Below are positions 32,966 to 42,770 of a stretch of DNA of 64,000 bases, in pieces (within the stretch, counting starts at the first letter, position 1; every line of letters begins with the position of its first letter). Below the pieces are notes generated by a model that ran no database searches, was not told where the DNA came from, and was given only the letters and a program-made list of their open reading frames with translations. Made by a program: the position numbers and the translations under genes. The DNA is from JARRRD01 sp046706685 (GTDB lineage: Bacteria; Nitrospirota; Thermodesulfovibrionia; Thermodesulfovibrionales; UBA6898). The stretch covers positions 4,559 to 68,558 of the forward strand of contig JBJKPE010000230.1 of assembly GCA_046706685.1 (NCBI GenBank). Reading direction: 5' to 3'.

Positions 32966-33817
32966 CTATCTTTTCCCAGGCTTCTGGTAAACCATATCGT
33001 TTTTCAGATGCTTCAAGGTAAAAGCTGTCGAAATATTGATAAGAGATTCCGCGTGACCCAGCAGGAGATAACCACCGTCAAAAAGCCTGTCGTAAAATAT
33101 ATCTATTACCTTTCTTCTTGATAAGCTGTCGAAATATATTAAAACATTCCTGCAAAATATTACATCCATCTTGCCCAGGAACCTGGTCTTATAAGGATCC
33201 AGCAGGTTAAGGCAGCTGAAGTTCACGTTTTTTTTGACTACGTCCCGGATCTTGAATAAACCGTCCTCATCGTGAAAATACTTGCTGACAAAATAAGGCT
33301 CTATTGTACGAAAGGAGTTCTTCCTGTATATCCCTTTACGCGCGGTCTGCAATACCCGTTGGTTTATGTCACTTCCGTGGATCTCGATATCCCAGTCGTT
33401 GAAGTTTCGCATCTCCGCGATAAGCATCGCAATGGTATAGGGCTCCTCCCCCGTCGAGCAGCCCGCAGACCATATCCTGAGCGTCCGGCTGTCTCTCTTA
33501 ACCTCCTTCACCTCCTCCAGTATTTCTGTACTGAAGGCCCTCAGCTGGTTCTGTTCCCTGAAAAAATATGTTTCATTGACGGTAAGCACGTCGATGATAG
33601 CCGCCAGTTCCGATTCTGAGTTTCTGTCGTAGCGAAGCAGCCGGTAATAATCCCTGAAGTCAGCCAGATGATGACTTCTCACGCGGCGCGTCAGCCGTTT
33701 TTCGAGAAGATACCGCGACCCGTCCTCGAAAAAAAGCCCGCAGTGCTCCCGTATGACGTCCCTTATCAACCTGAAGACATCTTCAGATAAAGGTATTATA
33801 TCTTCTTTCTCAAACAC
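32966..33817 (-). CDS. cheR: CheR methyltransferase
   Basis: 283 residues. The N-terminal helical domain is followed by the SAM site LRIWSAGCSTGEEPYTIAML, then HGSDINQRVL, FCRNVLIYFD and GGYLLLGHAES. It methylates receptor Glu residues with SAM. No TPR extension is present. It overlaps the HEAT-repeat gene by 8 bases. Neither receptor has a C-terminal NWETF pentapeptide, so it must reach its substrate directly. Confidence 0.96.
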   Translation of the reverse strand: MFEKEDIIPLSEDVFRLIRDVIREHCGLFFEDGSRYLLEKRLTRRVRSHHLADFRDYYRLLRYDRNSESELAAIIDVLTVNETYFFREQNQLRAFSTEILEEVKEVKRDSRTLRIWSAGCSTGEEPYTIAMLIAEMRNFNDWDIEIHGSDINQRVLQTARKGIYRKNSFRTIEPYFVSKYFHDEDGLFKIRDVVKKNVNFSCLNLLDPYKTRFLGKMDVIFCRNVLIYFDSLSRRKVIDIFYDRLFDGGYLLLGHAESLINISTAFTLKHLKNDMVYQKPGKR

Positions 33818-35783
33818 TCAGGATCTCTTCAACCGTCTTGAGCACAGTAGGATCTTCCTCGATGTCAAGGAGCTTTTCCAGTTCTTTCCTCACTTCCCCT
33901 TTTGCGTTTTTCCCCAGTGCCTTCACTGAAGCTATTCTGGTCGCCCAGTCGGGATCACTCAGAAAGGGGATGAGGTCGTTTTCGGTGCTTTCAAACGACG
34001 AAAGCGCCATTATAGCGGTCCTCTTTATTTCCTCGTCGGAAGAGGAGAGCATGCCCGTGATTGCCCGTCTGGCTTCGTCCCCCCCGATCTGGCCCAACGA
34101 CTCTATCGCGGTCGCAACGACAAACCCCCAGCCGTCCTCCAGAAGACTTATGAGGTGGCCGACAGCTCTTTCCTCCCCAATCATGCCGAGGGATTTTGCA
34201 GCGGCCACCCTCACATATCTGTCCTTGTCGGAGGTGAGAATAAGCAGCGAATCCAGCACGCCTTCACCACGTGTCACACCCAGGCTCAGCACGGCAGAAA
34301 TCCTCAAGTCGGGATTTTCGTCGGTAAGAGCAAAGGTTAGATACTTCACCGCCTCTTCCGTTCCGATGGACGCCAGCGCTCCCACAACAGATTTCCTAAC
34401 CCTCACATCCTCGTCCTTCAGGGCAAATCCCAGTTCCTCCACGGAGGCCGAAACCCTTATATTCCCGAGAAGTTGAGCCGCATGCCTCCTGAGCACGGGG
34501 TCTTCGCTTCTGAGCATGCCGATAATCTCCTCTTGCTTCAGCGCGGCGCCGAGATTCGACAGCGCAAGAACGGCTGACTCCTGGACATCCTCGTAAGGAT
34601 CACTCAGGAGCTCTTTCAATTTCTCCACCGCGCGGGGGTCCTCCAGCTTTGCTATGCTGACCGCGGCCGCGGAACGGACGTGCCCGTCTTCATCGGTCAG
34701 CATCTCTTCGAGGATGTCGTAATAGACCGGCGAAACGATCTCCGATGTGACTTCGCAGATAAAGCGCCTCTGGTGCGGACTGTCGGCATCGAACAGCTTG
34801 AGAAGCGACGCGGGCTTGTCTCTGCCGATGAATATGAGGGCCTTCTTGATATCATCCGCGAACTCGTCTTCCTGCGAAATCTCAAGGAGCGGTCCGTAAG
34901 CGGCCTCGTCCTTCATGAGCCCGAGCAGGAGAATAGCCGAAATCCTCGCCTCCCGCTTCTTTGACCATGCGTGCTTTATAAGAAGCTTCATCGCCCTATC
35001 GTCCAGGGCACCCTTAATTTCCCGCGTGATAATATCGGCGTCGACCCCCCTGTGGTAGAATTTCGCTATCGTCTTCAGCGTCCGCTCCTGGATATTTATC
35101 GATGGGTCTTCGAGGAGCGGCACTATGCTGGCCAGGGATGAGGGTTCGGCCAGGCGGCCGAGCGCCTTCAGCACAGGCTCTCTCAAGGGCTTGGTTCCGA
35201 GGGCACGAAGCAGGTGAGGCACCGCCTTCCTGTTCCCTATCCTGCCGAGCGCATCTGCGGCAGGATAAGCGGTCCAGAGGTCACCGCTCCCGATTATTTC
35301 AATGAGTGCGTCCACGACAGAAATCTCTCCCACCTTGCCCAGGTGTTCGACAGCCGTAGCCCTGACGTTCTCATCTTCGTCCTTGAGGGCTTCGAGCATC
35401 AGAGGGAGCGACCTGGGGTCCCTGTGTTCTCCAAGGACATCGATCACGAATTTTCTGACATCACGGTTGGGCGTCTGAAAAGCGTCAATGAGAAATGTCG
35501 TCGCTTTCCGGCCAAGGCGGATCAGCGCTTCTATCGCGGAATTTCTCGCCCCGGCATTATCTTCAATATAGAGAAGGCCTATAAGACCGGGGATGTATGC
35601 TTCCATCGGATAATCGTCGAAGAGCACCTCCACGGCGCTCTTCCTGACTCGCCAGCTGACGTCTTCCATCGCCTTGAGCAACAGGGGTATGCAGACGTCC
35701 TGCTTTATTCCCCTGATACTCTCCACGGCTTCCCGCCTCACGTCCGCATTACTGTCGTTGATCTGCCGCTTCAGTCTCTCCAC
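33810..35783 (-). CDS. HEAT-repeat scaffold protein
   Basis: 657 residues made almost entirely of about 20 HEAT/PBS-lyase-like repeats of roughly 31 residues, with recurring units such as DENVRATAVEHLGKVG and DRYVRVAAAKSLGMIGEERAV. No enzyme motif or signal peptide. Such repeats form a long solenoid for protein binding. It overlaps CheW by 35 bases and CheR by 8, so it is made with them. A role in organising the array, or in joining it to the unknown output, is inferred. Confidence 0.92.
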   Translation of the reverse strand: MERLKRQINDSNADVRREAVESIRGIKQDVCIPLLLKAMEDVSWRVRKSAVEVLFDDYPMEAYIPGLIGLLYIEDNAGARNSAIEALIRLGRKATTFLIDAFQTPNRDVRKFVIDVLGEHRDPRSLPLMLEALKDEDENVRATAVEHLGKVGEISVVDALIEIIGSGDLWTAYPAADALGRIGNRKAVPHLLRALGTKPLREPVLKALGRLAEPSSLASIVPLLEDPSINIQERTLKTIAKFYHRGVDADIITREIKGALDDRAMKLLIKHAWSKKREARISAILLLGLMKDEAAYGPLLEISQEDEFADDIKKALIFIGRDKPASLLKLFDADSPHQRRFICEVTSEIVSPVYYDILEEMLTDEDGHVRSAAAVSIAKLEDPRAVEKLKELLSDPYEDVQESAVLALSNLGAALKQEEIIGMLRSEDPVLRRHAAQLLGNIRVSASVEELGFALKDEDVRVRKSVVGALASIGTEEAVKYLTFALTDENPDLRISAVLSLGVTRGEGVLDSLLILTSDKDRYVRVAAAKSLGMIGEERAVGHLISLLEDGWGFVVATAIESLGQIGGDEARRAITGMLSSSDEEIKRTAIMALSSFESTENDLIPFLSDPDWATRIASVKALGKNAKGEVRKELEKLLDIEEDPTVLKTVEEILSV

Positions 35784-36240
35784 TTCTCTCCTCTATCATT
35801 CCGACCGATTCCTCAAGTCTTATCTTCTCCTCGGAGGTCAGCAGGTTGTCGACATTCAAGATTATAACGATCTTGCCGTCCTTCTTACCGATGCCGTTGA
35901 GATATTCGGTCTTAAAACCCTTGAACAAAGACGGCGGAGGCGATATCTCCTCTGATGACAAGGCAAGGATCTCCCTGATTTCGTCCACAAGAAAACCGGC
36001 TTTCTCCTTCTGGAAACGCACTATGATCACCCGCTCTTTTCTCCCGGCAGGTTTCGTACCGAACCGCCTCCGCAAATCTATAAGGGGAACAACGGAACCC
36101 CTCACGCTTATGACCCCCGAGAGGAATTCGGGCAGGCCCGGGATAGAAAACACCTGCTGCGGGGTGATGATCTCCACGACCCGGCTGATCCCGATACCGA
36201 ATATCTCATCGGCTATCCTGAAGACAGCGAACTTGTTCAT
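35749..36240 (-). CDS. cheW: CheW coupling protein
   Basis: 163 residues, single CheW domain: FAVFRIADEIFGIGISRVVEI, then LPEFLSGVISVRGSVVPLIDLRRRF and IVRFQKEKAGFLVDEI. It links CheA to receptors. It starts within 4 bases of the receptor at 36237-38264 and overlaps the HEAT-repeat gene. The operon has a second, longer CheW at 41204-41965. Confidence 0.95.
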   Translation of the reverse strand: MNKFAVFRIADEIFGIGISRVVEIITPQQVFSIPGLPEFLSGVISVRGSVVPLIDLRRRFGTKPAGRKERVIIVRFQKEKAGFLVDEIREILALSSEEISPPPSLFKGFKTEYLNGIGKKDGKIVIILNVDNLLTSEEKIRLEESVGMIEERSGETEAADQRQ

Positions 36241-38264
36241 TGGGCGGTCTTAAAAACCTCCATCTCCTTCTTAAGCGTATCTATCTCTCCGGAGAGGGTA
36301 TTGAGAGACATGGAGACGTCCTCCATGTCCTTCACGGTTGCAATTCCGAGTCCGTCGATATGCTCCATCGCCCCGACAATGCTGTCGTTCACATGTTTTT
36401 GACGCAGAACGGCTTCGCTGATCCCGTTTAGAACGTCATTCGCAAGTTCGAGGTTCTTGGATATGCCTCTCATGCCTACCGCCTGCTCTTCAGTTCCCCT
36501 CTTGCTGAGATCGGCAACTTCCTTGACCTCTCCCACCCCTTCGAGGAGGTAGCTGAGTGCATTATCCTCTTCACCCGTCGATTTGGCTATATTGTGCATC
36601 ATCTTCCTGATGTCTTCTATGGCAGCCGTTATCTGCCCGAGACCGAGTGACTGCTCCTCCGTCGCCCTTTCAATAGACTTAGTCATTTCCGTCGAATGTT
36701 CCGATGCTGTAAGAATTTCCCTCAGCGCATCCCCGACCCTGAGCACAAGAGTGTTTCCTTCCTCTACCTTGACTTTAGCGGAGTCTATCGAAAACACGGC
36801 ATCCCGTATGTCATTCTGAATGGTCTTGACGATGCCGCCTATCTCACGGGTGGAACTCGCCGTCCTCTCGGAAAGGGCCCGTATTTCGTCGGCAACGACG
36901 GAAAAACTCTTTCCGTGTTCGCCCGCCTGGGCAGCCAGGATGGCGGCGTTGAGACTCAGAAGGTTCGTCTGTTCCGTAACGTCCCTGATCACCGAAAGCA
37001 CCTTTTCGATGTCCGAGGACCGGGCACCCAGATGTTGTACTATTTCGGACGACTTATTCACCTCAAGGGAGATGTTTTCCATGCCCTCTACGGCATTCAC
37101 TATCGTCATCATGCCGGTCTCCGAGGTTATCTCTTTGACCTTCTCGGCCATCCTTGAGGACTCCCTGGCGTGCTCCTCCACCTCCCGGACGGAAGCCCCT
37201 ATCTCTTCGACGGAAGCCGATGTCTCTTCCACCGCCGACAACGCCTCGTTGGAGTGCTTTGAAATCGCCTTGGCGGTGTGGGCCAATTCTGCGACAACCG
37301 AATAGGAATCCTCCGTAGCTTTGAACAGTCTCTGCGTGTTTACGGCTATTTCCTCGGCCGTGGCCTTCATCTGTATAAGCGACGATACATTTTCCGTGGA
37401 CACGCCGGAAAGCTTCTCGGCCTTCTCGTTTATCTCCGACCGGGCCTTGTCAGCTCCCTGAATGGACTTAATGATCCCCTTTATGGAGTCCGACTGTTTC
37501 CTGGTGCTGCCTATGACATTATTATAAGTGACGTCGACCTGTTTGATCGCCATCGAAACATTTACAGCCGTAGAATTAAGCTTCGAGACCGTTGCGGAGA
37601 GACTCTCTGCGAGATATGCTATGCCTTTGGCCATGCTCCCTATCTCATTTTCTCCGAGATCGGGCACACCCGTTGAGAGTTCACCCCTAGTTATCTTTTC
37701 TATCGCGCTGTTGATCTCCGACACCGGCTTCCTGATATTCCTGTTGAAGAGAAAGAGCATGGTGATACCAACCGCCAGCAACATAACTATCTGATAGAGA
37801 GAAATGCTGAAAAGGCTGGCCGACATATCGCTATTGATGCTGCGGGCGTTATAGCCGATGGCCACCTCGCCCACTTTTGATCCGGAAGACATTACCGGAA
37901 CCCTGAGCGACATGGCCTTCTTAATTAGAAAGGGATTGAACGCCGACGCCTCATAGTCCGTCTTCCTGGACCTCTCCTTCACGACCTTTCCCTCGCTGTC
38001 GCTGACCTGGACGGACAGGATGTCACCGTCCTTCATGATCTCGTCGAGATAGGCATCGATAGGCGCATAGTCATAACTGAGAAGGGGCCCGGCGCTTCCA
38101 TCCGCCGTGATCGATGCTGACCTGCTCATCCTTTTCTGCAATGACTCAAGCAGTGCCGACCGCATATAAAAGAACCCTATGGCACTTCCTATCGACTGCC
38201 CTATGAGAAGTACCGCAAACAGGGCTGCCAGAAATTTTGTATTCAAGGATTTCCTTAATATCAT
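36237..38264 (-). CDS. Methyl-accepting chemotaxis protein
   Basis: 675 residues from the ATG at 38264 (GGAGCTCATAAA upstream). Membrane helix near 8-30, periplasmic sensor about 31-160 (SLQKRMSRSASI, ILSVQVSDSEGKVVKE), second helix about 163-185, HAMP (NIRKPVSEINSAIEKITRGE), then the signalling coiled coil with tip VTEQTNLLSLNAAILAAQAGE. The tip lacks the common AAIEAARAGE form, like its neighbour. It feeds the array of this operon. The ligand is unknown. Confidence 0.93.
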   Translation of the reverse strand: MILRKSLNTKFLAALFAVLLIGQSIGSAIGFFYMRSALLESLQKRMSRSASITADGSAGPLLSYDYAPIDAYLDEIMKDGDILSVQVSDSEGKVVKERSRKTDYEASAFNPFLIKKAMSLRVPVMSSGSKVGEVAIGYNARSINSDMSASLFSISLYQIVMLLAVGITMLFLFNRNIRKPVSEINSAIEKITRGELSTGVPDLGENEIGSMAKGIAYLAESLSATVSKLNSTAVNVSMAIKQVDVTYNNVIGSTRKQSDSIKGIIKSIQGADKARSEINEKAEKLSGVSTENVSSLIQMKATAEEIAVNTQRLFKATEDSYSVVAELAHTAKAISKHSNEALSAVEETSASVEEIGASVREVEEHARESSRMAEKVKEITSETGMMTIVNAVEGMENISLEVNKSSEIVQHLGARSSDIEKVLSVIRDVTEQTNLLSLNAAILAAQAGEHGKSFSVVADEIRALSERTASSTREIGGIVKTIQNDIRDAVFSIDSAKVKVEEGNTLVLRVGDALREILTASEHSTEMTKSIERATEEQSLGLGQITAAIEDIRKMMHNIAKSTGEEDNALSYLLEGVGEVKEVADLSKRGTEEQAVGMRGISKNLELANDVLNGISEAVLRQKHVNDSIVGAMEHIDGLGIATVKDMEDVSMSLNTLSGEIDTLKKEMEVFKTAQ

Positions 38265-38340
38265 TTTATGAGCTCCGCGGTCACAAAAGCCTCCTTCGGT
38301 TTCATACGATCCTCCTTCCATTCCGCTCCGGACATCTGCC

Positions 38341-41193
38341 TCAAGCCAGTCCTATTTTCGACATCATCTTCCTGATGTTGTCATAGTCTTCGTCGGACGC
38401 CGGGGCGAACCCCGTGTAACTGACGTTTATCGACTTCAATATCGTGGCGTCTTCCGGTTTCCCTTCACCCAGAGAGATCAGCGCGTTCCTTAATTCCGAA
38501 ACCAGTCGAGGCTCAAGGTCCTTCGACACGCAAATATTGAATTCGGGAATATTTTCTGAAACCTTGAGGAATTTCAGTCCTTCGCCCCTGAATTTTTCGG
38601 CTGTCGATTCCATTAGCCCGCCCGCATCGAAATCGCCGCTTATTACGGCACGGGCGACGTCGTCATGATGACCCAAATAATTGTAATAATGCAGGTCCTT
38701 GATGTCTACCCCTGCTTCATACAGCATAGCCCTTGGGACGATGTGGCTGGAAGTCGAGTGTATGTCGCCGAAGGCGAAGGAACGCCCGCCGAGATCTTCA
38801 AGAGAGCGGACCCCGCTGTCGTTCCGTGTGACTATGACCGAGTGGTGGAACGGCTTGCCTTCCGTCAGGGCCTTGACCAAAATCATCACTTTATATTTAT
38901 CGTGCGCTTCGATATAAGTGGACGGCGTCATAAAACAGAACTGAGTGGTCCCATGTCCGATGTCCTCTACGGCGCTCTGGAAATCTACTGCCACCCTGAG
39001 ATCTATCCTCCGTTTCAATATTCCGCCCAGATATTCCGCCAGGGGGTTAAACTTCTTAAACATGACGGCCGGAGATTCGAGCGGGACGATGCCCATCCTG
39101 AGGAGCCCGGAAGCCGCCCCTTTTGCGAAAGTAAATCTCTCCATTTCCGTTACCGCCAGTTCAGAATCCTTCATGAGTTCCTTAACAAGCTGATTGAGCC
39201 GGAACGCACGCTCTCTGTTCTCTCTGGGAAGGTCCTTAATCTTTTCCACGGAATCCCCGATCTGGCTTGAGCCGACCTTCTGTTCGTTTGTAGCCCGCGA
39301 TATGTGCTGGCTTTTATCAGATACGAGTTCCACCGCCTGCGAGATCTGTTTGCTGTTCAGGGATTGTTCGTTCGTCGCGGTCTTAACGTGGACCGTGACG
39401 TCGCCTATCTTCTGCGTCGCGTTCATGATAAACTGGATCTGCCTGTTCTGCTCCGTAGTCGCTCTGGCGATCTGCCCGGCCATGCCGAGCACCTTCTCCA
39501 TCGCAGTGGAAACAAATCGTGCCGCCTTTGACTGCTCAGCCGTTGCCTGTTCTATCGCCGCGGTCATTTCCGATGATTTTTTTGAGCTCTCCACTATCTT
39601 TCTTAGCGCATCTACGGCCTCATTTGTGACCTTGAAGCCCATCTCGACGGATTGCAGCCCCTCGTTCATCGCCGCTACGGCGTCGCCAACCTCCTGCCTG
39701 ACAGCCTGTATCAGATCTGCAATCTCCTGAGTGGATTCGGCCGTCCTGTCGGCCAGACTTTTTATCTCATCCGCAACCACGGAAAAGCCCTTGCCCTGTT
39801 CACCTGCCTGCGCAGCCAGAATCGCAGCGTTAAGTGCAAGCATCGTGGTCTGGTCCGTCACCTCGTCGATCACAGTAAGTATCTTGCCGATCTCCTCCGA
39901 ACGTCCCCCGAGTTTGTCCACATAATTTGCGGTCTTTTCCACCGAGGCCTTTATATGCTTCATCCCGCCTATGGTCTTCTCGATAGAGGTCATTCCGAAA
40001 GTGACGGCTTCGTTCTTGACCTTGTCGGATAACATTGCCGATTCCTTAGTGCGCTGTTCGACCTCTTTTATGGAAGTGGAAATCTCGATGATGGCCGCCT
40101 GGGTCTCCTCGGCAGCTTCCGCCAGTTCTCCGGCATTGGCGGCCACCTCTTTGATTGCGGCGGACAACTGCCCGATGGAAGTCGAGGTGGATTCCACAGC
40201 CATCGAGAGATCCTCCGCACTGCCCTTAATCTCCGAGATGCTTGTTACCATCTGCTCCATTGAAGCGGCTGTCTCCTCGGCCGACGCGGCAAGCCCATCC
40301 GTACTGTCCGCGATCTCTGTAATCCCCACATTCATCTCCTGTATCGACGAAGAAATGTTGTTGACGGACTCTGTTTCAAGCATCGTGCCTTCAACGACTT
40401 TCCGGGATTCCTTCTCGACGTCCTCGGCCACGTGCGAGACGCGACGGGACACATCCTTGATCCTCTCCAGTATGCCGGAAATCGACACCAGCGAATCGCG
40501 CACCTCCCTGCTGAACCTTCCTATCTCGTCCCCGCTCTTGAGATCGACATTGAAGGTCAGATCCCCCCCGGACAGCTTCAGCGCCGCCGTCTCCAGCAAC
40601 CGGATAGGTTTGATCACAGTTCTTCTGATTACCGCCCACAATATGAAGCTAAAGAAAAGACTGGCGAGGATCGTCGCCGCAATCACGAATCTTATATACT
40701 TGACCGCACTGTTGTACTCCGCCTCTATCGACATTGACGCCTTGACGGCACCGAGGACCTCAGGGTCCCCAGCGTGGCATCCCCTGCACTTTCCGGAATT
40801 CAGCAGTGGTTTATAGAATGTAAGTTCCTTCACCCCTCTGACGAGCAGGGGCTTGCCGCTGCGTTCTATCTCCTTGAGGGGCGCCAGTTCCAGGGCGGGG
40901 GCATTCTTGTCAAAGGCGGCCCGGCCCTCAAAGTTCAGGACGGAGATTTCCTTCACTCCGCTTGTATCTTTCAGGTCATGGACCAGTTCCTTCGTAATAT
41001 CCGCTCTCCCGTCGAGCATTGTTCTCTCAACGTCTTTAGCGATGACATTGGCCGTGGCCTCGGAACTGGTTTCCGTAATATTGTAGAGGCTCGATTTTTC
41101 GATGGTCATCACCATAACACCAGCGGCCACGACACCGATAAGAAGCAGTGCCGCCACAAGGGTCAATATCTTTAATTCAAGCGTTGCGCGCAT
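38341..41193 (-). CDS. Haem-motif chemoreceptor fused to PhnD-like domain
   Basis: 950 residues from the ATG at 41193 (GAAGGAGGGC upstream). Membrane helix 9-31; periplasmic sensor 32-167 with a c-type haem motif C136-R-G-C-H140; second helix about 168-188; HAMP; signalling domain with tip VTDQTTMLALNAAILAAQAGE. After the coiled coil, residues about 697-950 are a phosphonate/phosphate-binding (PhnD-like) domain (GIVPLESPAVMFKKFNPLAEYLG, TQFCFMTPSTYIEA, DSGVRSLEDLGGRSFAFGD). There is no further membrane helix, so this normally periplasmic module should sit in the cytoplasm. Haem sensing outside and ligand sensing inside one receptor is an unusual layout. Confidence 0.92.
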   Translation of the reverse strand: MRATLELKILTLVAALLLIGVVAAGVMVMTIEKSSLYNITETSSEATANVIAKDVERTMLDGRADITKELVHDLKDTSGVKEISVLNFEGRAAFDKNAPALELAPLKEIERSGKPLLVRGVKELTFYKPLLNSGKCRGCHAGDPEVLGAVKASMSIEAEYNSAVKYIRFVIAATILASLFFSFILWAVIRRTVIKPIRLLETAALKLSGGDLTFNVDLKSGDEIGRFSREVRDSLVSISGILERIKDVSRRVSHVAEDVEKESRKVVEGTMLETESVNNISSSIQEMNVGITEIADSTDGLAASAEETAASMEQMVTSISEIKGSAEDLSMAVESTSTSIGQLSAAIKEVAANAGELAEAAEETQAAIIEISTSIKEVEQRTKESAMLSDKVKNEAVTFGMTSIEKTIGGMKHIKASVEKTANYVDKLGGRSEEIGKILTVIDEVTDQTTMLALNAAILAAQAGEQGKGFSVVADEIKSLADRTAESTQEIADLIQAVRQEVGDAVAAMNEGLQSVEMGFKVTNEAVDALRKIVESSKKSSEMTAAIEQATAEQSKAARFVSTAMEKVLGMAGQIARATTEQNRQIQFIMNATQKIGDVTVHVKTATNEQSLNSKQISQAVELVSDKSQHISRATNEQKVGSSQIGDSVEKIKDLPRENRERAFRLNQLVKELMKDSELAVTEMERFTFAKGAASGLLRMGIVPLESPAVMFKKFNPLAEYLGGILKRRIDLRVAVDFQSAVEDIGHGTTQFCFMTPSTYIEAHDKYKVMILVKALTEGKPFHHSVIVTRNDSGVRSLEDLGGRSFAFGDIHSTSSHIVPRAMLYEAGVDIKDLHYYNYLGHHDDVARAVISGDFDAGGLMESTAEKFRGEGLKFLKVSENIPEFNICVSKDLEPRLVSELRNALISLGEGKPEDATILKSINVSYTGFAPASDEDYDNIRKMMSKIGLA

Positions 41194-41203
41194 ATGCCCT
41201 CCT

Positions 41204-41965
41204 TCAGCCCGCATCTATGTTCATAGCCTCCTCGAAACGGACAATGGATATAAAACGTTTCTCCTGAATGACTACGCCGGCTATAAACCTTCGCTCCTCC
41301 TCCGTCAGATGGGCCGGAGGCGCTAGCACACTGTCTTCGCGAAATCTAACCACTTCCCGGATTTTATCGATAGTCGCCCCTATGAGTCCCTTCGGACCCG
41401 AGAGGATCAATATTTTTTCATTCCTGTCGTTTCTTTCCGAATCGGCATTGGGCGAAGAACGATGCGGGTTCTGTCCCAGGGCGAACCTCGCTTTGAGGTG
41501 GACGACCGGAATTATTTTCCCCCTGAGCGACATTATTCCGCTGACATAATCAGGCAGCAGAGGCACAAAGGTTATGCCCTGGTAGGGTATGATCTCCTCT
41601 ACGTCGGCAACCATGAAAGCAAATTCCTTTCCAGCGAGGCTGAAGGTGAGGAGTTCGATTACACTCCCCGCTTCTTTCGACGAAGATTTCTCACCCTCAT
41701 CCGGCTCATCCACGGCTTCTGCGGCCATTGCCGCGACAGCCTCTGTTTCCGGGGTCTTGAAGAAGGGCATTTTCCTGTCCTGCCCGTCTTCATCCGCCAA
41801 TTTTTCGGCCCCTTCGGTCTCCCCTGAAGCCGTATCTCTCTCTTCCCCCGGCGACGACGGAAGGACCGGGGTACCGCTCTCCTCTGCAACCTCTTCAGTC
41901 TTTCGTATCGCCCTATGCTGCAGCTCCTTCTCTTTGGCTTTTTTCCTAATTTTCGCTATATCCAT
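41204..41965 (-). CDS. cheW: CheW with long acidic N-terminal extension
   Basis: 253 residues. The first 100 residues are low-complexity and acidic (EKLADEDGQDRK, AVAAMAAEAVDEPDEGEK), probably disordered. Residues about 105-253 are a CheW domain (LLTFSLAGKEFAFMVADVEEI, LPDYVSGIMSLRGKIIPVVHL). It overlaps the ATPase gene by 20 bases. The extension could bind another partner such as the ATPase or the HEAT protein. CheW usually has no such extension. Confidence 0.92.
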   Translation of the reverse strand: MDIAKIRKKAKEKELQHRAIRKTEEVAEESGTPVLPSSPGEERDTASGETEGAEKLADEDGQDRKMPFFKTPETEAVAAMAAEAVDEPDEGEKSSSKEAGSVIELLTFSLAGKEFAFMVADVEEIIPYQGITFVPLLPDYVSGIMSLRGKIIPVVHLKARFALGQNPHRSSPNADSERNDRNEKILILSGPKGLIGATIDKIREVVRFREDSVLAPPAHLTEEERRFIAGVVIQEKRFISIVRFEEAMNIDAG

Positions 41966-42770
41966 TTAACCCCAGCTCTCCCGCCGCACCTTTCACAAGC
42001 GCCTCGGTGATGACTGTAACCTCCCTGGCAAATCCGTCCAGAAGCGCGGAGGTGGCGATGCCGTTTATCAGTCTCGGTACCCCGCCCGAATAGAGGTAAA
42101 GAGCCCTGAGCGCATCGCCGGAAAAAAGCATATCTTCCCTGCCGGAAACCTTCAGCCTGTGAGCCACATAGTCCCCTATTTCATCTTCGGCGATGGGCCC
42201 GAGATGGAAGAAAAGGCCGATTCGCTGCTTTAAGGGCATATATGCCTTATGGTTCAGCCTTCTCCGCAGGTCCGGCTGTCCTACGAGCACCAGGCTAAGC
42301 AGGTTGGTGTAGTCGAGCTGAAAATTGGTAAGAAGTCGTATCTCCTCAAAGGTGTCCTTGCTCGGGATCAGCTGCGCCTCGTCGATTATGATCACCGGCG
42401 TGACACCCGCTTCGAAGTATCCATATACTTTTTTGTAGATCTCCTCCAGCAGGTCGGCCTTGTGTGAGGAGCGAATCTCCGTTTCCATCCTCATGGCGAC
42501 CGTCCTCAGGAATTGGGAAGAGGTCAGCCTCGGATTGATAATATTTATCACCCGGTATTCAGTGCCGAGGCTATCCATCAGGGCCCGGGTCAGGGTCGTT
42601 TTGCCGCACCCCACTTCTCCGGTCAGCATTATCAGTTCCTTTTCCTCCACGGCGTACTGCATGCGGGCCAGGGCTTCCTCATGACTCCTGCTGAGGAAGA
42701 GAAACCTGGGGTCCGGAGTTTTGCTGAAAGGTCTGGCCTTCAGCCCGTAGAACTCCTCAAACATGGGCAC
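41946..42770 (-). CDS. ExeA-like AAA ATPase within the che operon
   Basis: 274 residues. It starts FEEFYGLKARPFSKTPDPRFLF, as in ExeA/GspA and XrtA-associated ATPases, with Walker A GEVGCGKTT and Walker B PVIIIDEAQLI. The C-terminal lid has GGVPRLINGIA. ExeA-type ATPases act in secretin assembly, transposition target choice or exopolysaccharide systems. Overlaps of 20 bases with CheW and 14 with CheA show it belongs to the operon. It has no C-terminal peptidoglycan-binding domain, so a direct ExeA role is less likely; a link to a surface machine is possible. Confidence 0.88.
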   Translation of the reverse strand: MPMFEEFYGLKARPFSKTPDPRFLFLSRSHEEALARMQYAVEEKELIMLTGEVGCGKTTLTRALMDSLGTEYRVINIINPRLTSSQFLRTVAMRMETEIRSSHKADLLEEIYKKVYGYFEAGVTPVIIIDEAQLIPSKDTFEEIRLLTNFQLDYTNLLSLVLVGQPDLRRRLNHKAYMPLKQRIGLFFHLGPIAEDEIGDYVAHRLKVSGREDMLFSGDALRALYLYSGGVPRLINGIATSALLDGFAREVTVITEALVKGAAGELGLNGYSEN

